The notes under the pieces were generated by a model, which was not told where the DNA came from, ran no database searches, and saw only the letters and a list, made by a program, of their open reading frames with translations. Source: Isoperla grammatica (lineage: Eukaryota; Arthropoda; Insecta; Plecoptera; Perlodidae). Taken from it: DNA of 64,000 nt. Each line of letters opens with the position of its first letter. Within the stretch, counting starts at the first letter, position 1. The position numbers were made by a program, and so were the translations under genes. The stretch is taken from positions 44,352,170 to 44,416,169 of the forward strand of contig OX246741.1 in assembly GCA_945910005.1 (NCBI GenBank). Reading direction: 5' to 3'. Positions 1 to 11,879 of the stretch are shown piece by piece.

Positions 1-400
1 CTATCCGCTTTCCTCTTCTTATTCCCCATAACCATCACTTCGCTCTTAGGCATACTTATCTCTAATCCAAACTCTTGAGTCTCTTCATTGCACTTATCTA
101 CTCTTTGTTGTACTTCTTCCCGTGACTTTCCCCATATTAGAACATCATCAGCATAAATTAAGGTTCTAGATGCCTCCGGTCCGTCTGTCTCCACTTTCCT
201 CAATATCTCGTCAAGTACTATATTAAAGAGCATTGGTGACAGCACACTTCCTTGTCTTAAACCTGTTTTGACTTCAAACCAATCCGTTCTGCCCTCCCTG
301 GTTTCCACGCAACTCACACTCTTCATATACATGCTCTGCACTCTTTCCACCAGTTTTCTGTCAACCTTCTTTTTCCTTAGGCTTTCCCACACTCTCTCTA
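1..400 (-). pseudogene. RTE-like non-LTR retrotransposon, reverse transcriptase fragment
   Basis: Read on the minus strand, this stretch encodes a continuous piece of reverse transcriptase palm. In order I see a segment reading RKLVERVQSMYMKS, then GLRQGSVLSPMLFN (RT block with the RQGxxLSP signature), then LIYADDVLIWG, which holds the catalytic YADD box, then GLEISMPKSEVM. These are hallmarks of non-LTR (LINE) polymerases that copy RNA at a nicked target. The order and style resemble RTE-like endonuclease-RT proteins. The fragment runs off the left edge of the window (the 3' side of the element) and stops at an A-rich junction near 400 where another repeat begins, so the 5' part is missing. 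The same family appears to supply the C-terminal pieces at 9003-9484 and 28157-30232. I infer a dead copy. Confidence 0.8.
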
Positions 401-417
401 TATAAAAAAAAAAAAAA

Positions 418-2090
418 TGGCCGACCCTCATTAGGTTTTTCCTATTTATCTTCACAAACGTTCGTTTTTTGTCAAAACTTAATATGCCAAAAATTATTCC
501 TAGAAAATTTCTTCACACACTTAATACTAAAATATTTTCATAGAAAACGACAAATTACATTTTTGTATGTGTGCATCTTAACTCAAATGTACAAAACTTG
601 GCTCCCGTTTGCTTCTTGATGAAGCAACTGTGACCTAAGGGAGTAGTTTGAATCTCTTCTTTTAAGCTTATAAAATAATAATTTTGATGGTGCCAAGCTC
701 CAATGACAGGCGTTTACGAGTTGCATGTGAAAAACAAAATGGCTGCCACTTCAGGTGGTTTTGGCAATTTATCTTCATAACCGTACTATTTACGACCAAA
801 TCTAACATACAAAAAAGATTCCTTGTAAAATTTTACACATAATTCATATTCGGGTATTTTCATATGATTTACCATTAATTTACCTACAAATTTAGATTTG
901 TGTTTGTTTATCTGTACATAAATGTACAAGCATTGGCTCCCCTGGGCTACTTGATGAAGCAAGTATGGACTATGGAAGTAGGCTCAATCTCTTCCTTTCA
1001 ACTAATAGAATAATAATTTTGATGGTGCCAAACTCAAGTATTAGGCGTTTAAGAGATACAAGTAAAAAAAAAAAAACAATTTAGTACTAATTTTCATAGA
1101 GAAAATTTAATTTTTACGGTAATAGTCAGTCCTATAAAAATATGAAAATATCATATGAGTGTAAAATTTTACCAGAAATAATTTATTTTTTTATTAGATT
1201 TTGTCATAAAACGTACGGTTATGACGGTAAATTGGAAAAACTACCTATAGGCCCTAGTGGTTGTCATTTTGTATTTTATGTGTAACTCGATAATGCCTCA
1301 TATTTAAGGTAGGCACCATCACAATTATTATTTTATAAGCTACAAAGAAGAGATTGAGCCTACTCATATACTTGCTTCATCAAACAGCCGACGGATGTAC
1401 ATCTGAATACACCCTATTGGCGGGCATTTTGTTTTTTGCGAGTTTCACTTGAACGCCTTATACTTGAGTTTGGCACCATCAAAATTATTATTCTATAAGT
1501 TGAAAGGAAGAGATTGAGCCCACTCCCATAGTCCATACTCTCTTCATCAAGTAGCCCAGGGGGAGCCAATGCTTGTACATTTAAGTACATACTAACAAAC
1601 ACAAATCTAAATTTGTAGGTAAATGGTAAATCATATGAAAATACCCGAATATGAATTATATGTAGAATTTTACAAGAAATATTTTTTGTCATGTTAGATT
1701 TGGTCGTAAATAGTACGGTTATGAAGATAAGTGGCCAAAACCACCTGAAGTGGCAGCCATTTTGTTTTTGAGATGCAACTCGTAAACGCCTATCATTGGA
1801 GCTTGGCACCATCAAAATTATTATTTAGAAGAGATTGAGACCACTCCCTTAGGTCACAGTTGCTTCATCAAGAAGCGAACGGGAGCCAAGTTTTGTACAT
1901 TTGAGTTCAGATGCACACATACAAAAATGTACTTTGTACGTAAGAAGTACTTTCTATGAAAATATTCAAGTATCATTTGTGTGTAGAATGTTCCAAGGAA
2001 TAATTTTTGTTCGTATTAAGTTTTGACAAAAAACGTATGATTGTGAAGATAAATAGGAAAAACCTCATGAGAGTCGGCCATTTTGTTTTT
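418..2090. repeat. Foldback element with ~650-bp inverted arms
   Basis: The stretch 418-1068 reappears as its reverse complement at about 1433-2090. Shared landmarks are GATGGTGCCAA, CGTTTACGAGTTGCA, AAATGGCTGCCACTTCAGG and TACCATTAATTTACC-like blocks. The centre (about 1069-1432) is related sequence of the same family. No long ORF with recognisable domains is present; the short ORFs are incidental. The right arm matches the element at 61318-63247. I infer a non-autonomous foldback-type DNA element inserted next to, or into, the RT fragment at 1-400. Confidence 0.7.
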
Positions 2091-3612
2091 TATGTATAAC
2101 TTGTAAACGCCTATTTTTGGAGCTTGGCACCATCCAAAATATTATTCTACAAGCTAAAACGAATATATAAGTGTACTTTTTTTTCGAAATAGTGCAAAAT
2201 TATGATAACCAATGCTTCTATGCATTACACTTGTGTTTAGCGGGCGCACAAAAACCGTGGCGCATTCTTGTCTTTAATACTTCACTAATACCAATCGCTT
2301 ACAGATAAAACTATGAAAAACATTCACCGACTAGGCAACACTCTGAAATTTGTATACGTGTATGAATATGTTTGTAATACTTTGATAATATATAGTTGGT
2401 CCATGGTTTTATGTATTGAGAATATATTAATTTTAAACTTAACTTACGATAACTTTCGTACTATGTACCGTACATGAATAGTTGTGACAAAGAAATATTT
2501 ATCAATTACTCACAAATATATTTTGTTTTTATCATTTTCGTTATCAGACAAACTGTTTGGCCGTAATTGAGCAATATTCAATTCAATGCGTAGTCAAAAT
2601 TGGGGGCGCCGCCCCCGCCCCCAGTCGCAGATATCGCTCTGGCACCAAAGTGCTCTACATACTGTGAGACTTCATAAACACATTGGTATATGGTGCTATA
2701 CCCTTTCCTCGTAATTCCACAGAACTATGATTTTCGACACTTTGATGCTGGACTACATTTGAGTTAAGATGCACACATACAACACTTGAATTTGTACGTA
2801 AGTGGTTCTTCTTATGAAAATATCCAAGTATCATGTATGTGTAGAATTTTACTAAAAATTTTTGTTGTATTAAGTTTTGACAAAAAACGTACGATTGTGA
2901 AGATAAATAGGAAAAACCTCGTGAGAGTCGGCCATTTTGTTTTTTATGTATAACTTGTAAACGCCTATTTCTGGAGCTTGGCACTACCTAAATTATCATT
3001 CTACAAGCTAAAACGAAGATACAAGTGTACTTTTCTTTTGAAATAGAACAATATTATGAATGCCAATGCTTCTATGCATTACACTTGTGTTTAGCAGGCG
3101 CACAAAAGTCGTGGCGCATTCTTGTCTTTAATACTTCACCAATACCAATGTCTTAAAGATAAAATTATGAAAAAAATTCACCCATAAGGCAACATCCTGA
3201 AATTTCTATACGTGTATGAAAATATGTTTGTAATGTTTTGATAATATATAGTTGTCCCATGGTTTTATATTTTGAGAATATATTAATTTTATACTTAATT
3301 GACAATAACTTTCGCACTATGTACCATACATGAATAATTGTGACAAAGAAATATTTATCAATTACACACAAATATATTTTGTTCTTATCAATTTCGTTGT
3401 CAGACCAATTGTTTGGCCGTAATTGAGCAATATTCAATGCAATGCGTAGTCAAAATTGGGGGCATCGCCCCCGCCCCCAGTCGCGGATATCGCTCTAACA
3501 CCAAATTGCGCTAAATACTGTGAAACCTCATGAACACATTGGTATATGGTGCTATACTCTTTCCTTGAAATTGCACAGAACTATGATTTTTGACACTTTG
3601 ATGCTGGACTAT
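1897..3612. repeat. Tandem duplication of a ~857-bp repeat module
   Basis: Two head-to-tail copies lie at about 1897-2753 and 2754-3612. Each begins with ACATTTGAGTT-AGATGCACACATACA, passes through GGCCATTTTGTTTTTTATGT, and ends with the GC-rich patch GGGGGC-CGCCCCCGCCCCCAG followed by GACACTTTGATGCTGGACTA. A single related module forms the right end of the element at 61318-63247, and its terminal part occurs inverted at 61318-61540. The copies differ by scattered substitutions and small indels. No conserved coding potential is seen. Confidence 0.7.
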
Positions 3613-4359
3613 TTAAAATGCGCGAAGCGGCAGCCGGCCAGCGATCTTGTATCCACGTGACGTTATGCGCAGGCCGGACGAGATCCGGCGCGCGTGAGTG
3701 CCAGACCTAGGATATCCTTAGACTATGGGTTAGGTAGCTCCGCCACGATTTTGGCGACTTTGCCGGACTCATGGCATCAATTATAGTTTGCCGTGAGGAC
3801 AGGGGTTCAAGTTCTTTTAGCCACGCCAGGCATGGTAACTGTGTCTGTAGGGGTTACACTTTATGCATATAGACACGATTGTAGTGTCGTGGAAATAGGG
3901 GTTCAAATACCTTAAGACACAGTTTATTCCTGCTAGATTAGATTATTTGGGATTAACGTCTTTTTTTTGCAACGAGGCTAATCGAGACAATGAGTGGGTG
4001 ATATATGAAGATGAAATAGCTGGGGCTGTTTGGAGGAAAGGGGACAATAGGAGGGCGGGGTGGAAAGGGGAAGGAGGAGGAAAGTGGATTGGGGTGTGGA
4101 CTGCATTTCGTCTGACTCCTCCTCCTCGACCAGTCCGACTAGGGTGACCCTACCAGAAGCATACGCTTCCGCCGGCATAGCTCTCGGGATCATCAAAGCA
4201 CACAAACCTGCCCACCACGATAAGGTAGCAGTCCCTGGGCAGGAGTTTATTCCTGCTAATAGGGATATCGTAAAATGCAGACACGGTAATCGTGTCAACA
4301 GAGGTAGCCTTTTTTCCCATAACATATTCCGTAATGTTTTATTTTGTCCTTCTGGGGTC
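3613..4359. other. Unassigned intergenic sequence, possible SINE-like pieces
   Basis: This stretch starts with a GC-rich patch (near 3620-3700). It then contains two segments with GGTTCAA motifs (near 3807 and 3899) that loosely resemble a pol III B box, each near a TTTATTCCTGCTA motif or a CACGATTGTAGTGTCG motif. Similar wording recurs near 4245-4300. I can neither fold a convincing tRNA nor find a coding region; the open frames at 3947-4377 have no recognisable domain. Confidence 0.3.
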
Positions 4360-4501
4360 TTAGGTTTGAATTCATAGTCGGCCCCTACACCTAGGGGCGC
4401 CCATTGTTACCAAGGTAACAATTGTTTGCATGTTATTTCCCATAAACAAAACAAATCCATAGCAACAATGGGTGCCCCTAGACTATGAATTCCAACCTTA
4501 G
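4360..4501. repeat. Small inverted-repeat (MITE-like) element
   Basis: TTGAATTCATAGTC and GGGGCGCCCATTGTTA on the left are mirrored on the right by AACAATGGGTGCCCCTAG and ACTATGAATTCCAA. This gives an imperfect hairpin of about 140 bp. No transposase is present, so I infer a non-autonomous foldback element. Confidence 0.65.
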
Positions 4502-5877
4502 TCCTTCAGCCCAGGACGTTTTGCTAACAAAAAAGGTCGACGCATTTTGTCTTTGGAATATGATAAAACACCGTTGCCTGAGTTGTAATTCATGAGTTTC
4601 TTGCTGGCAAAAGAGCCAAACACGCCGCCATCTTGGATTTGATATAATTCACATTAATGGCTATAAAAACCAAAGTGCTTGACCAATTTAAAAAGCATAT
4701 TAAATATTTTAAATTGCATTTTTCAATTTTTAATGTATTTGTGTAGAAAATTTTCAAATTTTGTTATTATATTTAACATTTAAAAAACATTTTCCTACTC
4801 AAAGTTTTTAGTTTCGGAGTGTTAAGCTTATAACTTTTATGGATCGTATTAACTGAAAAAGTACTTGATGTAAACGTTATATGTAGCTTTATTTAAAAAA
4901 ACAACGCTATCAAATTGAAGTCTCTAGTTAGATTACTTCCCGAGATATGAATTTTTGAAGAGTCGCGCCGCCCTCACTTGCCGCTCTCGGCGCTGCCCAA
5001 GCCAGGCGCCGAGCGGTGCGCGTGCGGTCTGTAGTCTTTCCTTCTCAGACTATCTTCTGATAGATTATTTGAAATGAATTATTGCATTAGCTTTGGTTCA
5101 ATTATTTAAAATTTCAGAAATTTGCTTATCCCCTATTTACTTACCAAGCTCTAAGACAATGCTGGATGCAGCGTGCGATTTGTATTGCGAGTTGACCAAC
5201 GAAAGGCAATCAATTCCTTACAATTTTTAGTTATTAAAAATGGTTTTTACTTTTTATGGACTGAGCATAAACGGTAACTGCTTACATTTTCAAATTGCGT
5301 TTGACAATTTCCAGAGCAAACGTTTTTTATTTTACAAGTTGAAGTTTAAACAGATATTTACAATTGTCAAGAGATTGACAACAAAAACCAAGTTTTAAAT
5401 CAATGCTAAATATTTAAATTTAGAAATTTTCCTCAGTTCGATTATCCGAGTACAATGCGTCTTTTATATTCATTGACTAAAAAGTTAAACCATACAATTC
5501 AGTACAGGTTTTTACTGCAATATCATATTATATTAGTGATTTCCCTAAAGCAAAAACACAAACACCTCAAAGCAATGCTAATGTTATAGCGCTAATAAAG
5601 TAGAGCCATATCTGTCATTTTACAACGTATTAGCTAAACAATGAGTGCGCTATAAATGAAACTATGTCTTGTACACATTTAACATATTTACCATTGATAA
5701 TCAGATATTAAATTAAAATTAGAGTATCTCTTAAAATCGCTTATTGAAGATGAAGCAGAGAAACTAGACACAAACATTGTCTTTATCACAAGCCAGTTGA
5801 TTGATAGGGATTAGTGGAAATTGCCTTGCCAGTCCATTCATGACACTTGCATTGTTGTGATTTGTTGTTCGTATTAG
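4502..5877. other. AT-rich non-coding sequence, nothing recognised
   Basis: Apart from a GC-rich patch near 4965-5030, this stretch is AT-rich with no ORF, repeat or RNA that I can support. It lies upstream of the first protease exon found, so the missing His-containing and signal-peptide exons could in principle be here. I looked for codons of an AAHC-type motif next to splice sites and saw none. Confidence 0.4.
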
Positions 5878-5963
5878 CATTGAAAACTTTTCGCCAGAAA
5901 GTTTAGTAGATATTAACGCGCTCGCTTATCAACGCGTCAAACAGAGCGTGTTCCTAGTTTATT
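5878..5963 (-). repeat. Fragment of the GCGAGCG-type dispersed repeat (5' end)
   Basis: Its reverse complement reads CGCTCTGTTTGACGCGTTGA, then TAAGCGAGCGCG, then a GTTTTCAATGC end. This matches the 5' part of the repeats at 13627, 14369, 26262 and 54341. Only about 86 bp are preserved. Confidence 0.65.
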
Positions 5964-6062
5964 TATTGATCGATAATGCAGTCACCTGTTCGAATATGTG
6001 TACTTGAAATTTTGACATTGCGCATCCCTCTAAAGATATGGTGTGATTGGTTTTTGTCGCAG

Positions 6063-6225
6063 AGAAGAGTTTGTCATTTGGGAGGTTAAAAATATGACTA
6101 TCACCGTCGGAACATTACACATTCTCTCTCAGGACGCCGGCTCGCAACGACGAAACGTGGCGCAGTTCGTGGCGCACCCTCGTTACGCCCCTTGGAACGT
6201 TACGGACGACATTGCCCTAATCCAA
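6063..6225 (+). CDS. S1 serine protease, exon carrying the catalytic Asp
   Basis: This is an internal exon of 163 nt: one base completing a codon, then 54 codons. It is preceded by a TTTTTGTCGCAG acceptor and followed by the strong donor CAA|GTAAGT. The peptide contains ITVGTLHILSQDAG, VAQFVAHPRYAPW and DDIALIQ. These are the classic chymotrypsin-fold surface-loop and DIAL segments; the Asp of DIAL is the expected catalytic Asp102. Two N-glycosylation sequons (NMT, NVT) fit a secreted enzyme. The exon ends exactly on a codon boundary and joins in phase 0 to the exon at 11880. The exon with the catalytic His and any pro-region should lie upstream, but I did not find it in the window. Boundaries are inferred from splice signals and frame, not from transcripts. 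Confidence 0.85.
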
Positions 6226-6936
6226 GTAAGTATACAATAACAGTATAGTATGAACAAGACCGCACCGCAGCCTCGGCCGACAAGCGGTACCGCGCCGGTC
6301 ACTTTTTGGCTTCTTTCGTGCTTCTTTCGTGCGTGCTATGCAAGCAGGCTTGTACACTGGCAGCAGAGACAGCGGATCTACCTCAATAAAGCGACGGTAC
6401 ACATGCACGTCGACAGTCATACCGAACTTGAGCTTGACCCGTTGACAAATAGAAACACGCACCCCCACAAAAAGGATTAATGGGGGTACCAAACCCCTTA
6501 TCGACAGTGTTTGTTTGGTGTCCAATCTAAACTTTAGATGGCAATAGCACAGATAACAACGTAGTTTATTTTTTATCTGGGACTTTAGTGAAATAAAGCA
6601 AAATATTGAAAATGTTGACTATATTTAGGTAAGATCCCCCCTTTTTTGAGTTTACACTCCGTACTCGAGTTGTACTTCCCCTGGTGAACCTGTGTGCATA
6701 AATTGAACAAAATCCCTGGCTCTTTGGTATATTGATTTTTATCCCCATATCTCTCGTTAGCCTAGTCATGTACGCGTCACGTGTGACCAGCGCGCGTCAT
6801 TATCAAACAACATTTCCCCTGACACGCGTTAGTTCATTAACGGTACCGTTAAAATATTATAATACAAGAACAACATCTCGATACTCTCGTTATATATCTT
6901 TAATATGAACACATATAGTTACGTTACATCAGTAAA
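6226..6936. other. Start of the 5.7-kb intron, no recognised element
   Basis: The donor GTAAGT is at 6226. Downstream, 6250-6530 is relatively GC-rich and open on both strands but shows no domain. The remainder is AT-rich with no feature I can support. Confidence 0.35.
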
Positions 6937-7181
6937 GCCTTTGATACTAAGGACCACCAGCTTATCATTAATAAACTAGTTAGAATAGGTGTACGGGTAA
7001 CGGGTCCTGCTCTCGCATGGATAGAGTTGTACCTGACTCATCGCACTCTAGACTGTACAGATAAAACCAGCCACAGCGAGCATTCAAGTCCTATCTGAGC
7101 CTTTACCTGTCTCTAGTTGAGTTCCTCAAGAATCAGTTCTAGGTCCCCGTCTATTCATCATTTATATTCCTGATCTGCCAA
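6937..7181 (+). pseudogene. Decayed non-LTR retrotransposon RT fragment
   Basis: The start reads AFDTKDHQLIINKLVRIGV and continues GPALAWIELYLTHR. These match the AFDxVDH...GxxxLxWfxsYLxxR block of CR1/Jockey-type reverse transcriptases. After a disrupted stretch with stops, VPQESVLGPRLFIIYI resembles the PQGSVLGPLLFxIYIND block, with the key Gly changed to Glu. The order is right, but the frame is broken and the catalytic YxDD box is absent. It is a short, dead, intronic relic, cut by the tRNA-like segment that follows. Confidence 0.75.
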
Positions 7182-7253
7182 GGCTCGTTGGTCCAGCGGT
7201 GATCATCTCTGCTTCTAATGCAGATGGTCCCGGGTTCACATCCCGGTTCAGGC
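7182..7253 (+). repeat. tRNA-like segment, probable SINE head
   Basis: A 72-nt block folds as a degenerate tRNA. The D-arm region reads TTGGTCCAGCGGTGATCA, resembling an A box. The anticodon arm is TCTGC-TTCTAAT-GCAGA, and the T arm is CCGGG-TTCACAT-CCCGG, containing a good B-box match. The acceptor-stem ends pair poorly (GGCTCGT with TTCAGGC), and the anticodon would read CUA. A functional tRNA is therefore unlikely, and a tRNA-derived SINE or pseudogene is the better call. It sits directly after the RT relic. Confidence 0.55.
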
Positions 7254-7648
7254 AGAAGTTTGTTTACTTCTTTAAGGGATTCAGTGCCATTACTTCTTGT
7301 CTTAGGAATAAGTATACTGTGACTTTAGAGCCGTTCTAGCAACGAAGCACTCAATAAATTCAAAGTTGTTCTAAATCGGCTTTGTTGATTCTGATATTTG
7401 TCCACAGGTGTTCGCACTGTCCAATCACTGATTAATATCTTTCGTATTTTAAATAGCGATCTTTGATTGGCTATCGCTCACTCGTCGATGGTGTTCGGAA
7501 CCTACAGGGTTGGTTTAATTGCTTTAAATGAAAGTCCCCCACTAGAAATCAGTTACGTTACTGAATGGGTAGACTCTAAATATGAATTTATTTACTACTT
7601 ACTAAACAGTATTTTTAACACTGTATCCCCCGCAATTAAACAACAGCT
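7254..7648. other. Intron sequence between tRNA-like segment and minisatellite
   Basis: The first ~100 bp may be the body of the SINE. The open frame from 7467 has no recognisable domain. Nothing else is supported. Confidence 0.3.
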
Positions 7649-7649
7649 C

Positions 7650-8565
7650 TCACCTCCCATGGATAACTCGTGTAATAAGACTCAGGGGGGTACTTGAGCC
7701 CTAGGGATGTATTACCTCCCATGGATAACTCGTGTAATAACACTCAGGGAGGTATTTGAGCCCTAGGGATGTATTACCTCCCATGATAAACTCGTGTAAT
7801 AAGACTCAGGGAGGTACTTGAGCCCTATAGGTATGTATTACCTCCCATGATAAACTCTAGAAATAAGACTCAGGGAGGTATTTGAGCCCTAGGGATGTTT
7901 CACCTCCCATTATTTACTCGTTTATTAAGACTCGGGGAGGTATTTGAGCCCTGGGGATGTATTACCTCCCATTATTAACTCGTGTAATAAGACTCAGGGA
8001 GGTATTTGAGCCCTAGGGATGTATTACCTCCCATAGAAAACTCGTGTAATAAGACTCAGGGGGGTACTTGAGCCCTAGGTTTGTATTACCTCCCATAGAT
8101 AACTCGTGTTATAAGACTCAGGGGGGTACTTGAGCCCTAGGTATGTATTACCTCCCATAGATAACTCGTGTAATAAGACTCAGGGGGGTATTTGAGCCCT
8201 AGGTATGTAATACCTCCCATAGATAACTCGTGTAATAAGACTCAGGGGGGTACTTGAGCCCTAGGTATGTATTACCTCCCATGGATAACTCGTGTATTAA
8301 GACTCAGGGAGGTATTTGAGCCCTAGGGATGTATTTCCTCCCATAGATAATACGTGTTATAAGACTCAGGGGGGTACTTGAGCCCTAGGTATGTATTACC
8401 TCCCATGGATAACTTGTGTACTTGAGCCCTAGGGATGTATTACCTCCCATGGATAACTCGTGAAATAAGACTCAGGGAGGTATTTGAGCCCTAGGGATGT
8501 TTTACCTCCCATTCTTACCTCGTTTAATAAGACTCGGGGAGGTATTTGAGCCCTAGGGATTTAGG
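7650..8565. repeat. 62-bp intronic minisatellite, about 15 copies
   Basis: The unit contains ACCTCCCATGGATAACTCG, TGTAATAAGACTCAGG and GGGAGGTATTTGAGCCCTAG and recurs every ~62 bp. Copies differ mainly at GGGAGG/GGGGGG and ATGGATAA/ATAGATAA; one copy near 8410 is shortened. The start TACCTCCC and the internal GGGAGGTA are reverse complements, so each unit can form a hairpin. It lies wholly within the protease intron. Confidence 0.9.
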
Positions 8566-9002
8566 GTGGAGTGACAATATGAAGTTGACATAAATGAGAT
8601 GGCATACCTGGGAAACGTTGACGGGGGTCTTCATAAAGATACCTGCAAATTATTTTTTGTCTGACTTTATGTTTGGAGGTGCCCCCACAATTTTCAAATT
8701 TGAAATTTAAAAAAAATTAAAAATATTAAATTTTTCGGGATTCAGTTGGCCAAGAGTGTTTACATGTTCACTTAAATGAAGTGAAAATATTAAATCTACC
8801 TTTGATGGACAAATTTCTGTCTATATCGCCGAACTAACGACTCCTCTTCTTCGCTTTATATGCACAATTTGCCGATTAGAACACATATCATTCACTTAGT
8901 TATATGACATTAGTATTTATACTTTTGGCGTGTAACATGCGATTCAGGACCAACCAAAAACATTAAATGAATCACTTAGTATTTAGACAGATAGATTTTT
9001 TT
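8566..9002. other. Intron sequence, nothing recognised
   Basis: AT-rich sequence between the minisatellite and the LINE 3' end. I see no ORF, repeat or RNA. Confidence 0.35.
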
Positions 9003-9484
9003 TACATATCTGCTCCCTGTGTCCAACAATGAAGTCGGGTAGGGGATAGGAAATTAATCCCATCATATTCTGGCCCCTAGGTACATCGAAGCCGGCTGGC
9101 CATGCCTGACGCTTCCCTCATGTTAACTTCTTCTGGCTCCTCCTCTTCACTTTCTTCTTCCTTTGCTCTTTCTACAAATTCTGTCCATACTTTTCCATCT
9201 TCCCACCGTCGTTCCTGATTGACCTCTTCCCAAGTTGCATTTCTTTTTTCCACGTCCATTGCTTTCACTTTTCCCCACCTCAGTCTTGGTCTTCCTCTCT
9301 TTCTTTTCTTATTCCCTGCTTCTTTTTCAAACTCAATTTTTGGGATCCTGTCTTCCTGCATTCTTTTCGTGTGGCCAAACCACCGCAATCTTTCTTTTCC
9401 CAGCTTAAAGTTTAGACTCTCCACTCCAAGTTCTTTCCTTATCTTTGAGCTCCTTATCTTATCAATCTTGGTCACTCCTGCCAA
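9003..9484 (-). pseudogene. RTE-like LINE, C-terminal end plus 3' UTR
   Basis: On the minus strand the frame reads VTKIDKIRSSKIRKELGVES, then KERLRWFGHTKRMQEDRIPK, then KRKRGRPRLRWGK, ending with an acidic tail. The WFGHxxRMxxxRxPK...RGRPRxRW arrangement is the typical C-terminal end of RTE-like LINE proteins. The 3' UTR (9003-9076, with CTGCTCCCTGTGTCC) is shared with the copy ending near 30232 on the other strand. RT and endonuclease are missing, so this is a 5'-truncated insertion. It lies in the protease intron in antisense orientation. Confidence 0.8.
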
Positions 9485-11537
9485 TTATGTTTTGAAATTG
9501 ACAGCTATAACTAATAACAAAAACAACAATTGATCGTCAAAAATAGTTACAATAAACTCGCACATGGAACGGAATCCATCAATCGATTAGTTTCAAGTCG
9601 ATGATCGCGATCAACAATGGATGCACGTTCGGACGGATAATCATGTTCACATCAAATCAGTCACACATTATAAACTATGTAGTCAATTATTTTTTTGTTG
9701 ATTTTATTTGGGGTGTTCCACATTTATACAGATAAACACGCTAAACAATATACTCGCCAACTGTGAGAGGATAAGCAAAACAACAACAACAACAACAACA
9801 ACAAAAAACACGCATACAAAAGTTTTCTTTTTGTATATTAAAAGTGTGTGTAAAATGCCATTCAACAAAACTTTGTGTTTAATAATATTAATAAATGGAC
9901 ATTTTTCTATCTGAAAATGTTACTTTTAAAAATTTGACTTGACGGGTGTCCGAGTTACGGTGCTTTAACGGATTTCATGCGTAGCCGTTTTTTCCGGAAT
10001 TTTTCTATGGGAATTTTTCAATGTCTTAAAAAAAGCATGTTGGAATTTTGTTAATTTTTTTTTAACCACTTTTATGAAATCTCAAGGCTATTCACAACAT
10101 ATTGAACGTACCCGGACGTACTTGGCACGTACCGTCTTTGACATGTTTGAGCGACTTTGGGTAAATGTGAAATTTTTATTTCTTAAATTTCATTTTTGAA
10201 CGTCCCCCAAATGTCCCGTTTTGAAATCGGACAACCCATTTTGGTAGCATATGAAAGTGCGTTTCAATCCTTTCAGAATGTGTGCAACTGATTGACCACA
10301 CGTTTACCGGGACGTACCGGGAAGCTTTTTAACGAGCGGGAATTCAACGTTTTGGTTTTTGACTGCCCAAAGTACGAATTTGTTATAAATTTTTTCGGAA
10401 TTTTTCATTGGAATTTCTTTACCCTATACCTTTTTAAATATGTTAAGTTTTTAATTTATCGCAAAAGCTCAAAACACGACGACGGGGGGGTGCCGTATAC
10501 ATCGATGTAATCTGAAGATAATCAATTTCGACACTCACTTTTGTCTTTGATGGCTTTTTGTGTGCGACCAGTTTGACTAACAGACTTTATGTTAACTTTT
10601 TTAAAAAGCGTGATTTAAGGGGGAGGGGGGGGGGCTTATTCACCGTTTGGAAGTAGAATGAAATAAGCCATTGCAATGGTTTATCTTTCAGCTCCATGCG
10701 AATAAAATCCCCTTACAACACATATTTTAGCTGCTGCATTTAAATGTACAGACTTAAGGCCCCGGCTGACACTCGGGTAGCATCAGAAAACAATTACAAT
10801 GCTGCTAAAAGTATCCCATTGTGGACTTCGACATGATTCTTACTGTATTGCTTGCATTAACAGATAACAGAGATATGAACAATATCACAGCTATTGCAAA
10901 CTGGTAGAATATCTCATTCAAGATGCGTCACTTCTGCCAACAGAATTTTACGTTTCTACATTGTAACGGAAACGCCAGTACCCAAGGGAGATCTCAACAC
11001 TCTTACAACTTTTGTAGTGCTGGACTGATATGGTTTGAAACAAGACTAGTGTTTCGTGCACGGAAGATCACAGCATCTATGCTAACAATCAAACTAAGTC
11101 GATATCTTACTGATGATTTAAAGAGAGTAATTGACACTAGGAATGGATGTTCTGGGCGAACTGAAAATATTCCGCTTTGCATGCTAGCTGGCACTAGAAA
11201 TATGATTAGCCTATCGCCGCATTCTGAATAAGGACCGATCCGAAAATTGCAGGAATATGTTAAATCGTCAGTCCTGGAAGCATTCAATTTGGAAGCTTCA
11301 AACTAAACTGAAAAGAGGTGGCAATGCGTCGAAGTCATTGAGCCTCCTTCCTGTCATAAAAATGCTGCTGTTCATGATTTAAATTCTACAGTCGAGAGTG
11401 AGTTCGAAAGAGATGATGATACGATTCCACTCTTACCATACCACACGCGAGTAGGGATGATGTATTAAACTATAGTAACGGAGTTGTCCACTTACTGTCT
11501 GCGGACATGAAGCAAGACATTATTTCATTAGAAATAA
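9485..11537. other. Intron sequence with CAA microsatellite
   Basis: It holds an (ACA)n run at about 9780-9806 and a G-rich patch near 10619-10634. Two loosely similar segments near 9940-10100 and 10290-10460 share GGAATTTTTC and CGTAC(C)GG wording. The open frames at 10292-10510 and 10923-11231 show no known domain and are not called as genes. Confidence 0.35.
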
Positions 11538-11760
11538 CACCAGAGTGTGCTTCAACCTGAAGTACGGGGTTAGTGTAATGGCCACACTGAAGTACGATCT
11601 ACTCAGTTATCTTAAGTACAACCAGAGTGTGCATCAACCTTGATGTACGGGGTGTATGTACTGGCCTTACTGAAGTACGATCTACTCAGTTAGCTTATGT
11701 TCAACCAGAGTGTGCATCAACCTGATTTACGGTCAATCTGTTAGGTTGGTTTATGTACAA
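11538..11760. repeat. Short tandem repeat, ~82-bp unit, about 2.7 copies
   Basis: ACCAGAGTGTGC recurs at about 11539, 11621 and 11704, each time followed by TCAACCT and, in the first two units, GTACGGGGT and TGAAGTACGATCTACTCAGT. It lies just upstream of the protease exon at 11880, within the intron. Confidence 0.75.
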
Positions 11761-11879
11761 ACAGCATTTCGCTTACGCACGATCAGATTCAAAGGGGACT
11801 TTTGAATTAGGATAAACTAAACATATTCACTTAACTTAATTATTAACAGAGGAAGACTGATTGTTATGTAATATTGTAG

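Noticed and set aside
1414..3437. Several 90-130 codon minus-strand ORFs
   Set aside because: They lie in foldback and tandem repeats, recur with the repeats at 62-63 kb and have no domain.
3947..4377. Small ORFs in a GC-rich stretch on both strands
   Set aside because: No domain, no splice context and overlapping opposite frames; not supported as a gene.
6217..6525. ORFs overlapping the exon donor at 6226
   Set aside because: No domain. The strong GTAAGT donor and the protease frame explain the exon end better.
10923..11287. Opposed ORFs of ~100 codons in the protease intron
   Set aside because: No recognisable motif on either strand. A decayed TE is possible but not shown.
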